A stretch of DNA of 64,000 nucleotides from CAVZMI01 sp050011775 (GTDB lineage Bacteria > Bacteroidota > Ignavibacteria > UBA10030 > CAVZMI01): positions 124,001 to 188,000 of the forward strand of contig JBEKIL010000006.1 of the NCBI GenBank assembly GCA_050011775.1, written 5' to 3'. Position numbers and translations under genes: made by a program. Positions 27,407 to 34,802 of this stretch are shown here, one piece after another (positions within the stretch are counted from its first letter, which is position 1; each line of letters starts with the position of its first letter). Under the pieces are notes generated by a model that worked only from the letters and a program-made list of their open reading frames with translations, did no database searches and had not been told where the DNA came from.

Positions 27407-27447
27407 AAAAAACCTTTAACAGCAGGATGTCTCGGTGCAAGGTTTTT
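27407..27447. terminator. Bidirectional terminator between the ThyX-like and carbamoyltransferase genes
   Basis: AAAAACCTT (27408-27416) pairs with AAGGTTTTT (27439-27447). The A tract on one side and T tract on the other make it usable in both directions, as expected between convergent genes. Confidence 0.6.
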
Positions 27448-27455
27448 AATGCAGA

Positions 27456-29312
27456 TCAATCAAGAGTAAATTTCGTTTCGGTGAATTGATTTTTCAAATG
27501 CTGTACCTCGCTTTTATCCACCATAAAATCGTTCATGACCAGGTAATCAATTTCTGAATTCATAAAACATTTTAGTGCATCTTCGGGAGTACACACAATC
27601 GGTTCACCACGTCTGTTAAAACTCGTGTTAATGATGATGCCGTAACCTGTAAGTCTTTTGAAATCCTGGAGTAGCTGCCAGAACCTCGGATTCGTCTCTT
27701 TATTCACCGTTTGGACTCGTGCCGAGTAATCGATATGTGTGATAGCCGGAATATCGGATCGAAGATGATACAACCGCTTAAAGAGATCCGGATTGGAATC
27801 AATATCCGGCATGGGAACACGTCTTTTTGCAGCAATCGGCAGAACAAGCAGCATATACGGCGACGGGACAGGATTATCGCAGTACTCGCCCACATTCTCT
27901 TCAAGTATCGACGGGGCAAAAGGCCTGAAACTCTCGCGGTACTTTATTTTTAGATTCATCTTCTTCTGCATTTCCGGATTACGCGCGTCACCGATGATAC
28001 TGCGATTTCCCAGTGCCCTCGGACCGAATTCCATCCGCCCCTGAAACCAACCGACGACCTTTCCCTGATCAATAAGGGGTGCAATTTTCTGAGAGAGCTC
28101 ATCAAAATTCTGAAAATATAAATATTTCATACCATATTTTGACAGCAATTTTTGTATTTCATTATTCTGGAACGAAGGACCAAGATACGCCCCCTTCATT
28201 GAATCAGTTGGAACGGGAATCCGTGGTTTATCAAGATAGAGGTGCCACCCGATGAGTGCACCGCCAACAGCTCCCCCTGCATCTCCTGCCGCAGGTTGGA
28301 TCCATAGATTATCGAATATTTTATTCTCGAGTATTTTACTATTGGCGACACAATTCAATGCCACACCGCCGGCCATCACAAGGTTGTTACTGCCGCTTAG
28401 TTTCTTAACCGTTTCTGCAAGTCTAAGAATCATTTCATTGGTAATTTCCTGGATTGCCAGAGCCATATCCATATACGGTTGAGAAAGCTCGGTCTCTTCT
28501 TTCCGTCTCGGAATTCCGAAAAGTTTTTCCCATCGAGGTTCGTTACACATAGTCAGACCGGTTGCATAGTCAAAATATTTCATATTGAGAAGCATCGATC
28601 CATCCGGCCGAATATCGATGATATATTCCTTAATCAGCTTTTTGTACTTTTCAACTCTCTCAGATCCTTCCAGTCCATACGGAGCGAGTCCCATGAGCTT
28701 GTACTCGCCGCTATTTACTTTAAATCCACAGTAATATGTAAAAGCGGAATACAGCAAGCCGAGTGAATGTGGAAAATGAAGTTCCTTATAAATGATAATA
28801 TCGGTGCCTTTGCCGAAACCAATGGTTGTGGTCGCCCACTCTCCAACGCCATCGACGGTAAGAATGGCTGCTTCCTCAAAGGGAGACGGGAAAAAAGCGC
28901 TGGCCGCATGCGAAAGGTGATGCTCAGGGAACAGTAGAGGGATATTGCCTGTGATTCCGACTTCTTTCAATTCTTTGCGAAGGTATCTTTTCATAAAAAG
29001 CTTCTCTTTGAGCCATACAGGAATAGCATTCGAAAAGCTTTTCAAACCATCCGGTGCAAAAGCATGATACGTCTCCAGCAAACGCTCGAACTTGATGAAG
29101 GGTTTATCATAAAACACCACACATTTCAGGTCGGACATTCCGACGGCGGCTTCATCCAGCACGTACTTCAATGCATGACGCGGGAAACCCGAATCGTGTT
29201 TTTTCCGGCTGAAACGTTCTTCCTGGGCTGCGGCGACTATCGTATTGTCTACGACGATGGCAGCCGCACTGTCATGATAAAATGCCGATATTCCTAATAC
29301 TGCTTCGCGCAT
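27456..29312 (-). CDS. NodU/CmcH-type carbamoyltransferase
   Basis: 618 residues from ATG 29312; the open frame extends upstream only from a TTG inside the DUF5989 gene. The N-terminal YgjD/Kae1-like ASKHA part has GISAFYHDSAAAIVVD, AAAQEERFSRKKHD, HHLSHAASAFFPSPF and TVDGVGEW; the C-terminal YrdC-like part has GRMEFGPRALGNRSIIGDAR and YRESFRPFAPSI. The family transfers a carbamoyl group from carbamoyl phosphate, via carbamoyl-AMP, to sugars or natural products. The acceptor is unknown. It follows DUF5989 and SxtJ genes in the arrangement found in saxitoxin-like and polysaccharide clusters, but no such cluster is here. Confidence 0.92.
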   Translation of the reverse strand: MREAVLGISAFYHDSAAAIVVDNTIVAAAQEERFSRKKHDSGFPRHALKYVLDEAAVGMSDLKCVVFYDKPFIKFERLLETYHAFAPDGLKSFSNAIPVWLKEKLFMKRYLRKELKEVGITGNIPLLFPEHHLSHAASAFFPSPFEEAAILTVDGVGEWATTTIGFGKGTDIIIYKELHFPHSLGLLYSAFTYYCGFKVNSGEYKLMGLAPYGLEGSERVEKYKKLIKEYIIDIRPDGSMLLNMKYFDYATGLTMCNEPRWEKLFGIPRRKEETELSQPYMDMALAIQEITNEMILRLAETVKKLSGSNNLVMAGGVALNCVANSKILENKIFDNLWIQPAAGDAGGAVGGALIGWHLYLDKPRIPVPTDSMKGAYLGPSFQNNEIQKLLSKYGMKYLYFQNFDELSQKIAPLIDQGKVVGWFQGRMEFGPRALGNRSIIGDARNPEMQKKMNLKIKYRESFRPFAPSILEENVGEYCDNPVPSPYMLLVLPIAAKRRVPMPDIDSNPDLFKRLYHLRSDIPAITHIDYSARVQTVNKETNPRFWQLLQDFKRLTGYGIIINTSFNRRGEPIVCTPEDALKCFMNSEIDYLVMNDFMVDKSEVQHLKNQFTETKFTLD

Positions 29313-29313
29313 T

Positions 29314-29463
29314 TCAGAATAACGTATAAATGAATGGTGCAATGGCCGTCCCTGCCGTCAATACTATGAGCAAGGCAAAAACGAGCAGGATGATAATCAA
29401 CGGCAGTAACCAAAACTTTTTTCGCACTTTTAAAAATTGCCAGAGTTCCCTTAAGAATTCCAT
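29314..29463 (-). CDS. DUF5989 family small membrane protein
   Basis: A 49-residue gene, too short for most gene calls. Start ATG 29463-29461, stop TGA 29316-29314. It begins MEFLRELWQFLKVRKKFW, then one transmembrane helix (about 19-37, LLPLIIILLVFALLIVL), then GTAIAPFIYTLF. This is the DUF5989 pattern, a family usually found between SxtJ and carbamoyltransferase genes, exactly the position here. One base separates its stop from the carbamoyltransferase ATG, so translation is probably coupled. No clear ribosome site is seen upstream. Its function is unknown; a membrane anchor for the carbamoyltransferase is an inference. Confidence 0.85.
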   Translation of the reverse strand: MEFLRELWQFLKVRKKFWLLPLIIILLVFALLIVLTAGTAIAPFIYTLF

Positions 29464-29480
29464 AGTATGATTCATTCAAA

Positions 29481-29861
29481 TTAGAATGGATGCAGTATGT
29501 CTTCTTTTACAAAACGGCGATTCCTCTCATGAAAAACAGATGCTGTTGTTTTTTTAAACTGAGTAAGCAGCAACCTATCTTTTCCGATTATTTTCCGGAA
29601 CAATGCCGTAGGAGTAACGATAACTAGAAATATCAAGGTCAGAATAATGAATGAGCTGATTCGCCCAAGAATGCGCGATACGTTCAACCATATCAATGAA
29701 AAAGGATAGAATACTACAGGGGCAACCATGACGAGTACGATGAACCCAATTGATATCTCAACGAGAAGTGAAGAATGCCTGAAAAGACTCGCTATCAACA
29801 GTATGACTATCAGCGCCAGACCTGATTCGGCATTTTCCTTGGGTGTAAAAGATGTTTTCAT
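29481..29861 (-). CDS. SxtJ-like membrane protein
   Basis: 126 residues with three to four hydrophobic segments (about 14-29, 32-55, 70-90) and a C-terminal cytoplasmic tail with DRLLLTQFKKTTASVFHERN and KEDILHPF, which is the SxtJ-family ending (a basic linker followed by an acidic-Pro-Phe tail). Named after the saxitoxin cluster; function unknown. It starts directly after the metF stop (TAA followed by ATG) and is followed by DUF5989 and carbamoyltransferase, so all four genes are probably one transcript. Confidence 0.85.
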   Translation of the reverse strand: MKTSFTPKENAESGLALIVILLIASLFRHSSLLVEISIGFIVLVMVAPVVFYPFSLIWLNVSRILGRISSFIILTLIFLVIVTPTALFRKIIGKDRLLLTQFKKTTASVFHERNRRFVKEDILHPF

Positions 29862-30719
29862 TTATAAAGACTCAAAAATTTCCACGGCCGCCCTTGACTT
29901 ATTGAGGGTAAAGAAATGGAGCCCGGGGGCACCCCATTTCAACAATTCGCGGCATTGATTGATGGTATACTCCACCCCGATAGCATGGATCTTTTCAGGA
30001 TCGTTTTTATACTCTTCAAGTTTGACAACAAGTTCCGCAGGTATCTTTGCTGCAGACATTTTTGTAAAACGCTCGATCTGGCGATAGGTGGTAATGGGAA
30101 TAATACCGGGAATGATACGGCAGTTTATCCCTGATTCTCGCGCAAGTTTAATGAATTGAAAATAGTGTTCATTAATAAAGAAAAGCTGAGTTATAAGAAA
30201 ATCAGCCCCCGCATCCACTTTGGTTTTCAGATTCTTTATATCGGTTTCAAGACTGGTTGCTTCGGGGTGTTTATCAACATAAGCCGCGGCTCCTATGCAA
30301 AAATCACAGTGTTTACGTACAAATTCGATTAACTCGTTTGCGTGTTGGAAACCGTCGGGTAAGCGAATAAATTTCCCCTGGTCTTTTGGGGGATCTCCTC
30401 TCAACAGCATGAGGTTCTTTATCCCTATCTGACGAAGATTATGAAGATCGTTCTTCACCCTTTCTCTGGTCGCGTTAACACAGGTATAATGCGCGATGGT
30501 GGTCAGTCCAACCGCATTCTGCAGGTATTCTACAAGGGCAAACGTACGCTCCTGAGTAGACCCTCCCGCTCCATATGTCACAGTGACAAACGAAGGGGAA
30601 AGTTTCATTAACCTCCCGATGTTAATCCCAAAATCTACCGCTGAAAGTTCGTCTTTCGGAGGGAAAAACTCAAAAGAGAAGGTCTTTTCCTGTGATAAAA
30701 ATATATCGGTAATTTTCAT
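29862..30719 (-). CDS. metF: 5,10-methylenetetrahydrofolate reductase
   Basis: 285 residues, normal for bacterial MetF. Reduces methylene-THF to methyl-THF with FAD, feeding methionine synthesis. Visible: SFEFFPPK near residue 14, FVTVTYGAGGSTQERT, LMLLRGDPPKD, DAGADFLITQLFF and the closing CRELLKWGAPGLHFFTLNKS. First gene of a minus-strand unit that continues with SxtJ-like, DUF5989 and carbamoyltransferase genes. Confidence 0.96.
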   Translation of the reverse strand: MKITDIFLSQEKTFSFEFFPPKDELSAVDFGINIGRLMKLSPSFVTVTYGAGGSTQERTFALVEYLQNAVGLTTIAHYTCVNATRERVKNDLHNLRQIGIKNLMLLRGDPPKDQGKFIRLPDGFQHANELIEFVRKHCDFCIGAAAYVDKHPEATSLETDIKNLKTKVDAGADFLITQLFFINEHYFQFIKLARESGINCRIIPGIIPITTYRQIERFTKMSAAKIPAELVVKLEEYKNDPEKIHAIGVEYTINQCRELLKWGAPGLHFFTLNKSRAAVEIFESL

Positions 30720-30959
30720 TCTCTGATAAAATCAATATTTATGTATTACTATAAGAAATTTCCATGAAAAAACCTAATCTGGCACTTCTGCTGTTACTAC
30801 GGAAACAATTTCCGCTGGGCAGTCGATTTTACCGATTTCAAACCTATATCAAAATTCTTAAAAATATATAACATTGAAAAACATCCGAATTTATTATGGA
30901 ATTGTGTTGGCTATATTCTTTTCTCTCTTTTGGCATATTACGTGCATAAAATTAAGCAG

Positions 30960-31090
30960 TTGTATTGTGCACGGGGATGTGGTTACCCCCCATCTCCATA
31001 TTCTCGGCACGATAGATCTTCGCTCGTGGATGCGCGAAGAACTAAAGAACCCCGCAGTCCCGACTTGTCGGGATTGCGGGTTTTTATTTT
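30960..31090 (+). other. Non-coding stretch with stem-loops, possible small RNA
   Basis: The gap from 30720 to 31161 contains no convincing gene. Within it, on the plus strand, GGGG/CCCC form a short hairpin around 30973-30991, TCTTCGC pairs with GCGAAGA around 31017-31041, and a strong terminator ends the block at 31090. This string of stems ahead of a terminator, with no open frame, could be a small RNA or an RNA leader that ends before the Nudix gene. I see no match to 6S, SRP, tmRNA or a known riboswitch. The region 30720-30959 is AT-rich with nothing recognisable. Confidence 0.3.
31051..31090 (+). terminator. Strong rho-independent terminator
   Basis: CCCGCAGTCCCGAC (31051-31064) pairs with GTCGGGATTGCGGG (31067-31080) with one G-T wobble and almost no loop, followed by TTTTTATTTT. 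It has no coding gene upstream on its strand, which is why a small RNA is suspected. Confidence 0.85.
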
Positions 31091-31113
31091 CCTTTTTTCC
31101 CTTTCTATTCTGA

Positions 31114-31141
31114 TTGAGTTTCCACTTTTTTTCGATATATT
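31114..31141 (+). promoter_or_regulatory. Sigma70-like promoter for the Nudix gene
   Basis: TTGAGT (31114-31119), 16-bp spacer, TATATT (31136-31141), giving a start near 31148, just ahead of the ATG at 31162. Confidence 0.5.
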
Positions 31142-31161
31142 AGTCCGGTCATTTGCATTTC

Positions 31162-31572
31162 ATGAATATACATAGGAACATGATTAAGATCGCAGTCGGT
31201 GTGATATGGAGAGATGGATCGGTTTTGCTCTGCCAGCGAAAAAAAAGTGCGAAGTATCCACTCAAATGGGAATTCCCGGGGGGAAAGATCGAAAGTGGTG
31301 AGACACCGGAAGTATGTTTGAGGAGAGAGTTACTGGAAGAATTAGCAATCACAGCTACAATCGGAAAAGAATTACATCGACAACACATAGTCTATGCCGA
31401 TTCCGGTTCATACGATGTGAAGTACTACTTGGTACGCACATTCGAAGGAGTACCCGAGAACAGAGCTTTTTCCAGAATCCAGTGGGTTGATATCGCCGAT
31501 CTGCAACTCTATGATGTGCTTGAAGGAAACCTCGAAGTCATCCGAAAAATCAGTAAGAATCCATTCTTGTGA
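31162..31572 (+). CDS. MutT-like Nudix hydrolase
   Basis: 136 residues from ATG 31162; a second ATG at 31180 (six codons later) is nearer to AGGA. A standard Nudix box is present: Gly41 with five residues then Glu47, REL at 55-57 and EEL at 59-61; the usual Gly near the end is Ala62. The start (IKIAVGVIWRDGSVLLCQR) and W at 37 in LKWEFPGGK are typical of MutT, which hydrolyses 8-oxo-dGTP. The neighbour downstream is an Ogg2-type 8-oxoguanine glycosylase, which supports a role in oxidised-guanine control, though other nucleotide substrates are possible. Confidence 0.85.
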   Translation: MNIHRNMIKIAVGVIWRDGSVLLCQRKKSAKYPLKWEFPGGKIESGETPEVCLRRELLEELAITATIGKELHRQHIVYADSGSYDVKYYLVRTFEGVPENRAFSRIQWVDIADLQLYDVLEGNLEVIRKISKNPFL

Positions 31573-31717
31573 ACACTGATTCCGCCGGTACATTCATCGG
31601 TGATAGGACGCACTATTTCCATATTCTTTTGTGAAATGTATTTTCAACACTCGGGTCGGAAATTTTTTGAAACAAAAAAATGGTGCTTATAAAGTGAGCA
31701 TAAAAGGACGAGAGTCA

Positions 31718-32368
31718 ATGCTTGTGAACGGAAAACTTGATAGACAAGTTCTTTGGAAAGAACTGCATGCGAAGCACAAGAAACAGCGCACCAAGATTCG
31801 TTTACGGCTTGAGGAATTTCAACGGATACGGCCGGAACAATATTTTTACGAATTGGTGTACTGTCTATTGACCCCGCAGTCGAGTGCGGTCCATGCAGCA
31901 AAGGTCCAGCACCAATTAAAAAAGCACAGATTCCACGAGATGAAACTCGATCCTGAAACTTTCCTCCGGCAGAAAGAGACCTATATCCGGTTTCACCGTA
32001 CAAAATCGCGTTTACTCCTCCTCATGAAGGCGCAATTCCCCGAGATATTGACAATCCTGGCATCGGGAAAATCAGCGTACGATATCCGCGAATGGCTTGT
32101 CAGGCATGTCAGGGGTTTTGGTTATAAGGAATCGACCCACTTTCTTCGAAATATCGGGAAAAATGAAGGTCTGGCCATCCTCGACCGGCACATTCTAAGG
32201 AACCTGGTCAATCTCAGGGTTATCCGCTCGGTTCCACAGACGCTGACTCGAAAACAATATCTTGCACTCGAGGAAAAATTTCAACAATTTGCACTTGAAG
32301 TTGCTATTCCGATTGACGAACTCGATCTGCTATTCTGGTCGGAAGAAACCGGTCAGATTTTAAAATAG
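31718..32368 (+). CDS. N-glycosylase/DNA lyase, Ogg2 type (8-oxoguanine repair)
   Basis: 216 residues from ATG 31718, with AGGA about 10 bp upstream; the frame opens at 31631 but the family begins here. HhH-GPD superfamily, Ogg2 subgroup: CLLTPQSSA near residue 50, then GFGYKESTHFLRNIG with the likely catalytic Lys137, and LAILDRHIL with Asp156. It lacks the iron-sulfur cysteines of endonuclease III. It removes 8-oxoguanine from DNA and cuts the backbone. It follows the MutT-like gene; the next gene starts within 15 bp of its stop. Confidence 0.88.
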   Translation: MLVNGKLDRQVLWKELHAKHKKQRTKIRLRLEEFQRIRPEQYFYELVYCLLTPQSSAVHAAKVQHQLKKHRFHEMKLDPETFLRQKETYIRFHRTKSRLLLLMKAQFPEILTILASGKSAYDIREWLVRHVRGFGYKESTHFLRNIGKNEGLAILDRHILRNLVNLRVIRSVPQTLTRKQYLALEEKFQQFALEVAIPIDELDLLFWSEETGQILK

Positions 32369-32382
32369 TGCCGAGGTGCTGT

Positions 32383-34197
32383 GTGAAATTCAGCGATCTG
32401 AAAAAACGGGTTGATGAAGTACCCGAACTCGCAACACTACCCGGTGTGACTGCAGAACTGCTGTCTATTCTTCAATCGAAAGATGTCCCGATCGAATATA
32501 TATCCGCGATTATCGAGACCGACCCTGCACTTACGACAAAAATTCTGAGAGCCATCCGATCACTACGCGAGAAGTCGCCAGAGACAATCGTTTCCATCCA
32601 TGAAGTAATTTCACATTTGGGATTGTACGAGATACGAACAATTCTCTTTCATTTCACGGTATACAGTAAATTATTCAGGTTCAAATCGGAACAGCAAGAT
32701 TGGATGCATCAATATTGGGTCCATTCGGTTGCATGTGCATATGTTTCCCGCATGCTGGCTATAAAATTTGGAATTCAAACCGAAAACAGAGAATTCATTG
32801 CGGGACTTTTACACGATCTCGGCAAACTGTACCTTATTCAGTTTCAACCAAATCAGTGTAATCAAATCCAGCAATCCATCACAGAAACATCCATGAACGA
32901 TATCGATGCTGAGAATAAATTGCTGGGGGCAACACACGCGATGATTGGCGGATGGCTTGCGGAGAGATGGGATCTTCCACCAGCATATGTTGAAATAATG
33001 AAATATCACCATGAGCCAAGGATGGCCACAACCGATCAAAACCTTTCGGCACTTATCAACTTTGCCGAAACATGTTGCATTAAAATCGGATATGGATTCA
33101 TGGAGGGGAGTTTCACACTCCCCATCGATCACTCGCGCGGTTGGGCTATTCTCGAGTCGCTCCACCCAAGTTTGGGGAAAATGGATGAAATGAATCTCTT
33201 GACGGACATCAAGAGCGAATTGAAAAATCAACCCGGATTTATGACTCTGGTTCAGGGCGATAACCTGTTCCCGACGATCAGATCCGATCATACCACGAAC
33301 ATCGATGTTCTCCGTGCAAGAATCGACGCCGTTCAGGAGCTAGATTCACTTCCCAGCGTTACGACCAAATTATTGACATTCCTTGATGATCCGAATGTCT
33401 CGTTAGGAAAATTGAGCTCGATTGTCAAGGGCGACCCGGCTTTGAGTGATAGAGTTCTCCGTATCGTCAATTCTCCTTTTTATGATTTTCAAGATCGGTT
33501 TCGCACAATTCAACAGGCCGCGGCGTTTTTAGGGCTCAGTGAATTCACAAATTTACTCGTGGCAATCTCGTTCATATCGATACTCTACAGCAAAAAAGCA
33601 CAGACACATCCAAAAATTGAAGCATATTGGAATCACGCAATTGGTTGTGGTATGATCTCACATTTTCTTGCATCACAGCTTTCCCTCCCGACACGGGGAC
33701 GAGAATTTACGGCGGGAATCTTACACGATCTCGGTAAACTCGTCTTGGTCGAATATTTTACGGCTGCTGCCGATATGATCGATATGCGGATCCAGACCGA
33801 ACAATGCTCTGATATTCAAGCCGAGATAGCAATTATCGGAGTACCGCACACAGAAATTGGCGGATGGGTCGCAGAAAAATGGAATTTACCCGATTCCTAT
33901 ATCGAAGTGATGCGATTCCATCATGTCCCGTCCCAGGCACATGTGAACACACTGCTGGTTTCCACAATCCACGTTGCCGATACAATCCTCCAAATGCGGG
34001 GCACCGGATTACCCGAGGGACCGATGCACATCGACATGAGTACGGATGAAGGATGGCAGACACTTACAAATTTACATCCACAGGCCAGAGATATCGATCC
34101 GGTACATTTGATTACCGAAGTGCCATTTTCTATCGATGATGCGCGCAATTTCCTTGCCCTCATCTCTGGTGAGAGTCATGGAACTCAGTATTCATAG
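32383..34197 (+). CDS. Tandem HDOD-domain protein
   Basis: 604 residues from GTG 32383, which has GAGG six bases upstream; an in-frame GTG at 32368 overlaps the previous stop. Two HDOD domains, about 10-200 and 310-500, each starting with a LPGVTAELLSIL or LPSVTTKLLTFL segment, and each with a GLLHDLGKL or GILHDLGKL motif. HDOD proteins are signal-output modules lacking most HD metal-binding residues and are common in regulators of motility or stress, with unknown ligands. The pairing of two copies in one chain is an internal duplication. Confidence 0.85.
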   Translation: MKFSDLKKRVDEVPELATLPGVTAELLSILQSKDVPIEYISAIIETDPALTTKILRAIRSLREKSPETIVSIHEVISHLGLYEIRTILFHFTVYSKLFRFKSEQQDWMHQYWVHSVACAYVSRMLAIKFGIQTENREFIAGLLHDLGKLYLIQFQPNQCNQIQQSITETSMNDIDAENKLLGATHAMIGGWLAERWDLPPAYVEIMKYHHEPRMATTDQNLSALINFAETCCIKIGYGFMEGSFTLPIDHSRGWAILESLHPSLGKMDEMNLLTDIKSELKNQPGFMTLVQGDNLFPTIRSDHTTNIDVLRARIDAVQELDSLPSVTTKLLTFLDDPNVSLGKLSSIVKGDPALSDRVLRIVNSPFYDFQDRFRTIQQAAAFLGLSEFTNLLVAISFISILYSKKAQTHPKIEAYWNHAIGCGMISHFLASQLSLPTRGREFTAGILHDLGKLVLVEYFTAAADMIDMRIQTEQCSDIQAEIAIIGVPHTEIGGWVAEKWNLPDSYIEVMRFHHVPSQAHVNTLLVSTIHVADTILQMRGTGLPEGPMHIDMSTDEGWQTLTNLHPQARDIDPVHLITEVPFSIDDARNFLALISGESHGTQYS

Positions 34198-34293
34198 TCC
34201 CGATGACATACGAAAAGACTTCCGTGAAAATGAATTATTATATCATAGACTCGTAGAGTAACATCTTTCCTTTTTTTCTTTTATCTTTTATTC

Positions 34294-34791
34294 ATGGCAG
34301 AGACTTTTTCATTTGACATTGTTTCTGAAGTCAACATGCAGGAAGTTGACAACGCACTGAACCAAGCCCGAAAAGAAATTATACAGCGGTTCGATTTCAA
34401 GGGATCGAAGACAACAATCGATTTAAATCAGAAGGAAAAAATAATCACGCTCATATCGGATGATGAATACAAGATGAAGGCGGTTATTGACATCATCCAG
34501 TTGAAGATGATTAAACGAAACGTATCCCTCAAGGCGTTACAATACAGCAGTATCGACCCTGCTGCCGGAGGAACTGTCCGCCTCATTATCACTCTCCAGG
34601 CCGGCATAGGAAAAGATCAATCGAGAGAGATCGTTAAACTGATCAAGGAAACAAAGCTGAAGGTTCAGGCCGCCATTCAGGACCAGCAGGTAAGGGTAAG
34701 CGGAAAAAATAAAGACGACCTGCAGGCGGTGATGAAAATGCTTAAGGATGCCGATCTTCACTTTGCAATGCAATTCACAAACTACCGATAA
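34294..34791 (+). CDS. YajQ family nucleotide-binding protein
   Basis: 165 residues, normal for YajQ. The family signature is nearly complete: SFDIVSEVNMQEVDNALNQA at the N-terminus, QRFDFKGSKTTI, RNVSLKALQYSSIDPA and a C-terminal QQVRVSGKNKDDLQAVM. Members bind cyclic di-GMP in Xanthomonas and nucleic acid elsewhere; the role here is unknown. It lies 96 bp after the HDOD gene and 11 bp before the amidase gene. Confidence 0.93.
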   Translation: MAETFSFDIVSEVNMQEVDNALNQARKEIIQRFDFKGSKTTIDLNQKEKIITLISDDEYKMKAVIDIIQLKMIKRNVSLKALQYSSIDPAAGGTVRLIITLQAGIGKDQSREIVKLIKETKLKVQAAIQDQQVRVSGKNKDDLQAVMKMLKDADLHFAMQFTNYR

Positions 34792-34802
34792 TCTGGGGGA
34801 GC

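Noticed and set aside
29294..29479. 61-residue open frame overlapping DUF5989 in another frame
   Set aside because: The DUF5989 frame explains the region with a known family pattern, a helix and a stop coupled to the next start.
30874..31113. 79-residue open frame before the Nudix gene
   Set aside because: It runs through the stem-loops and the strong terminator, has no ribosome site, and resembles no family.
30720..31152. SAM-type riboswitch upstream of metF
   Set aside because: None of the conserved SAM riboswitch segments could be seen on the minus strand in this gap.
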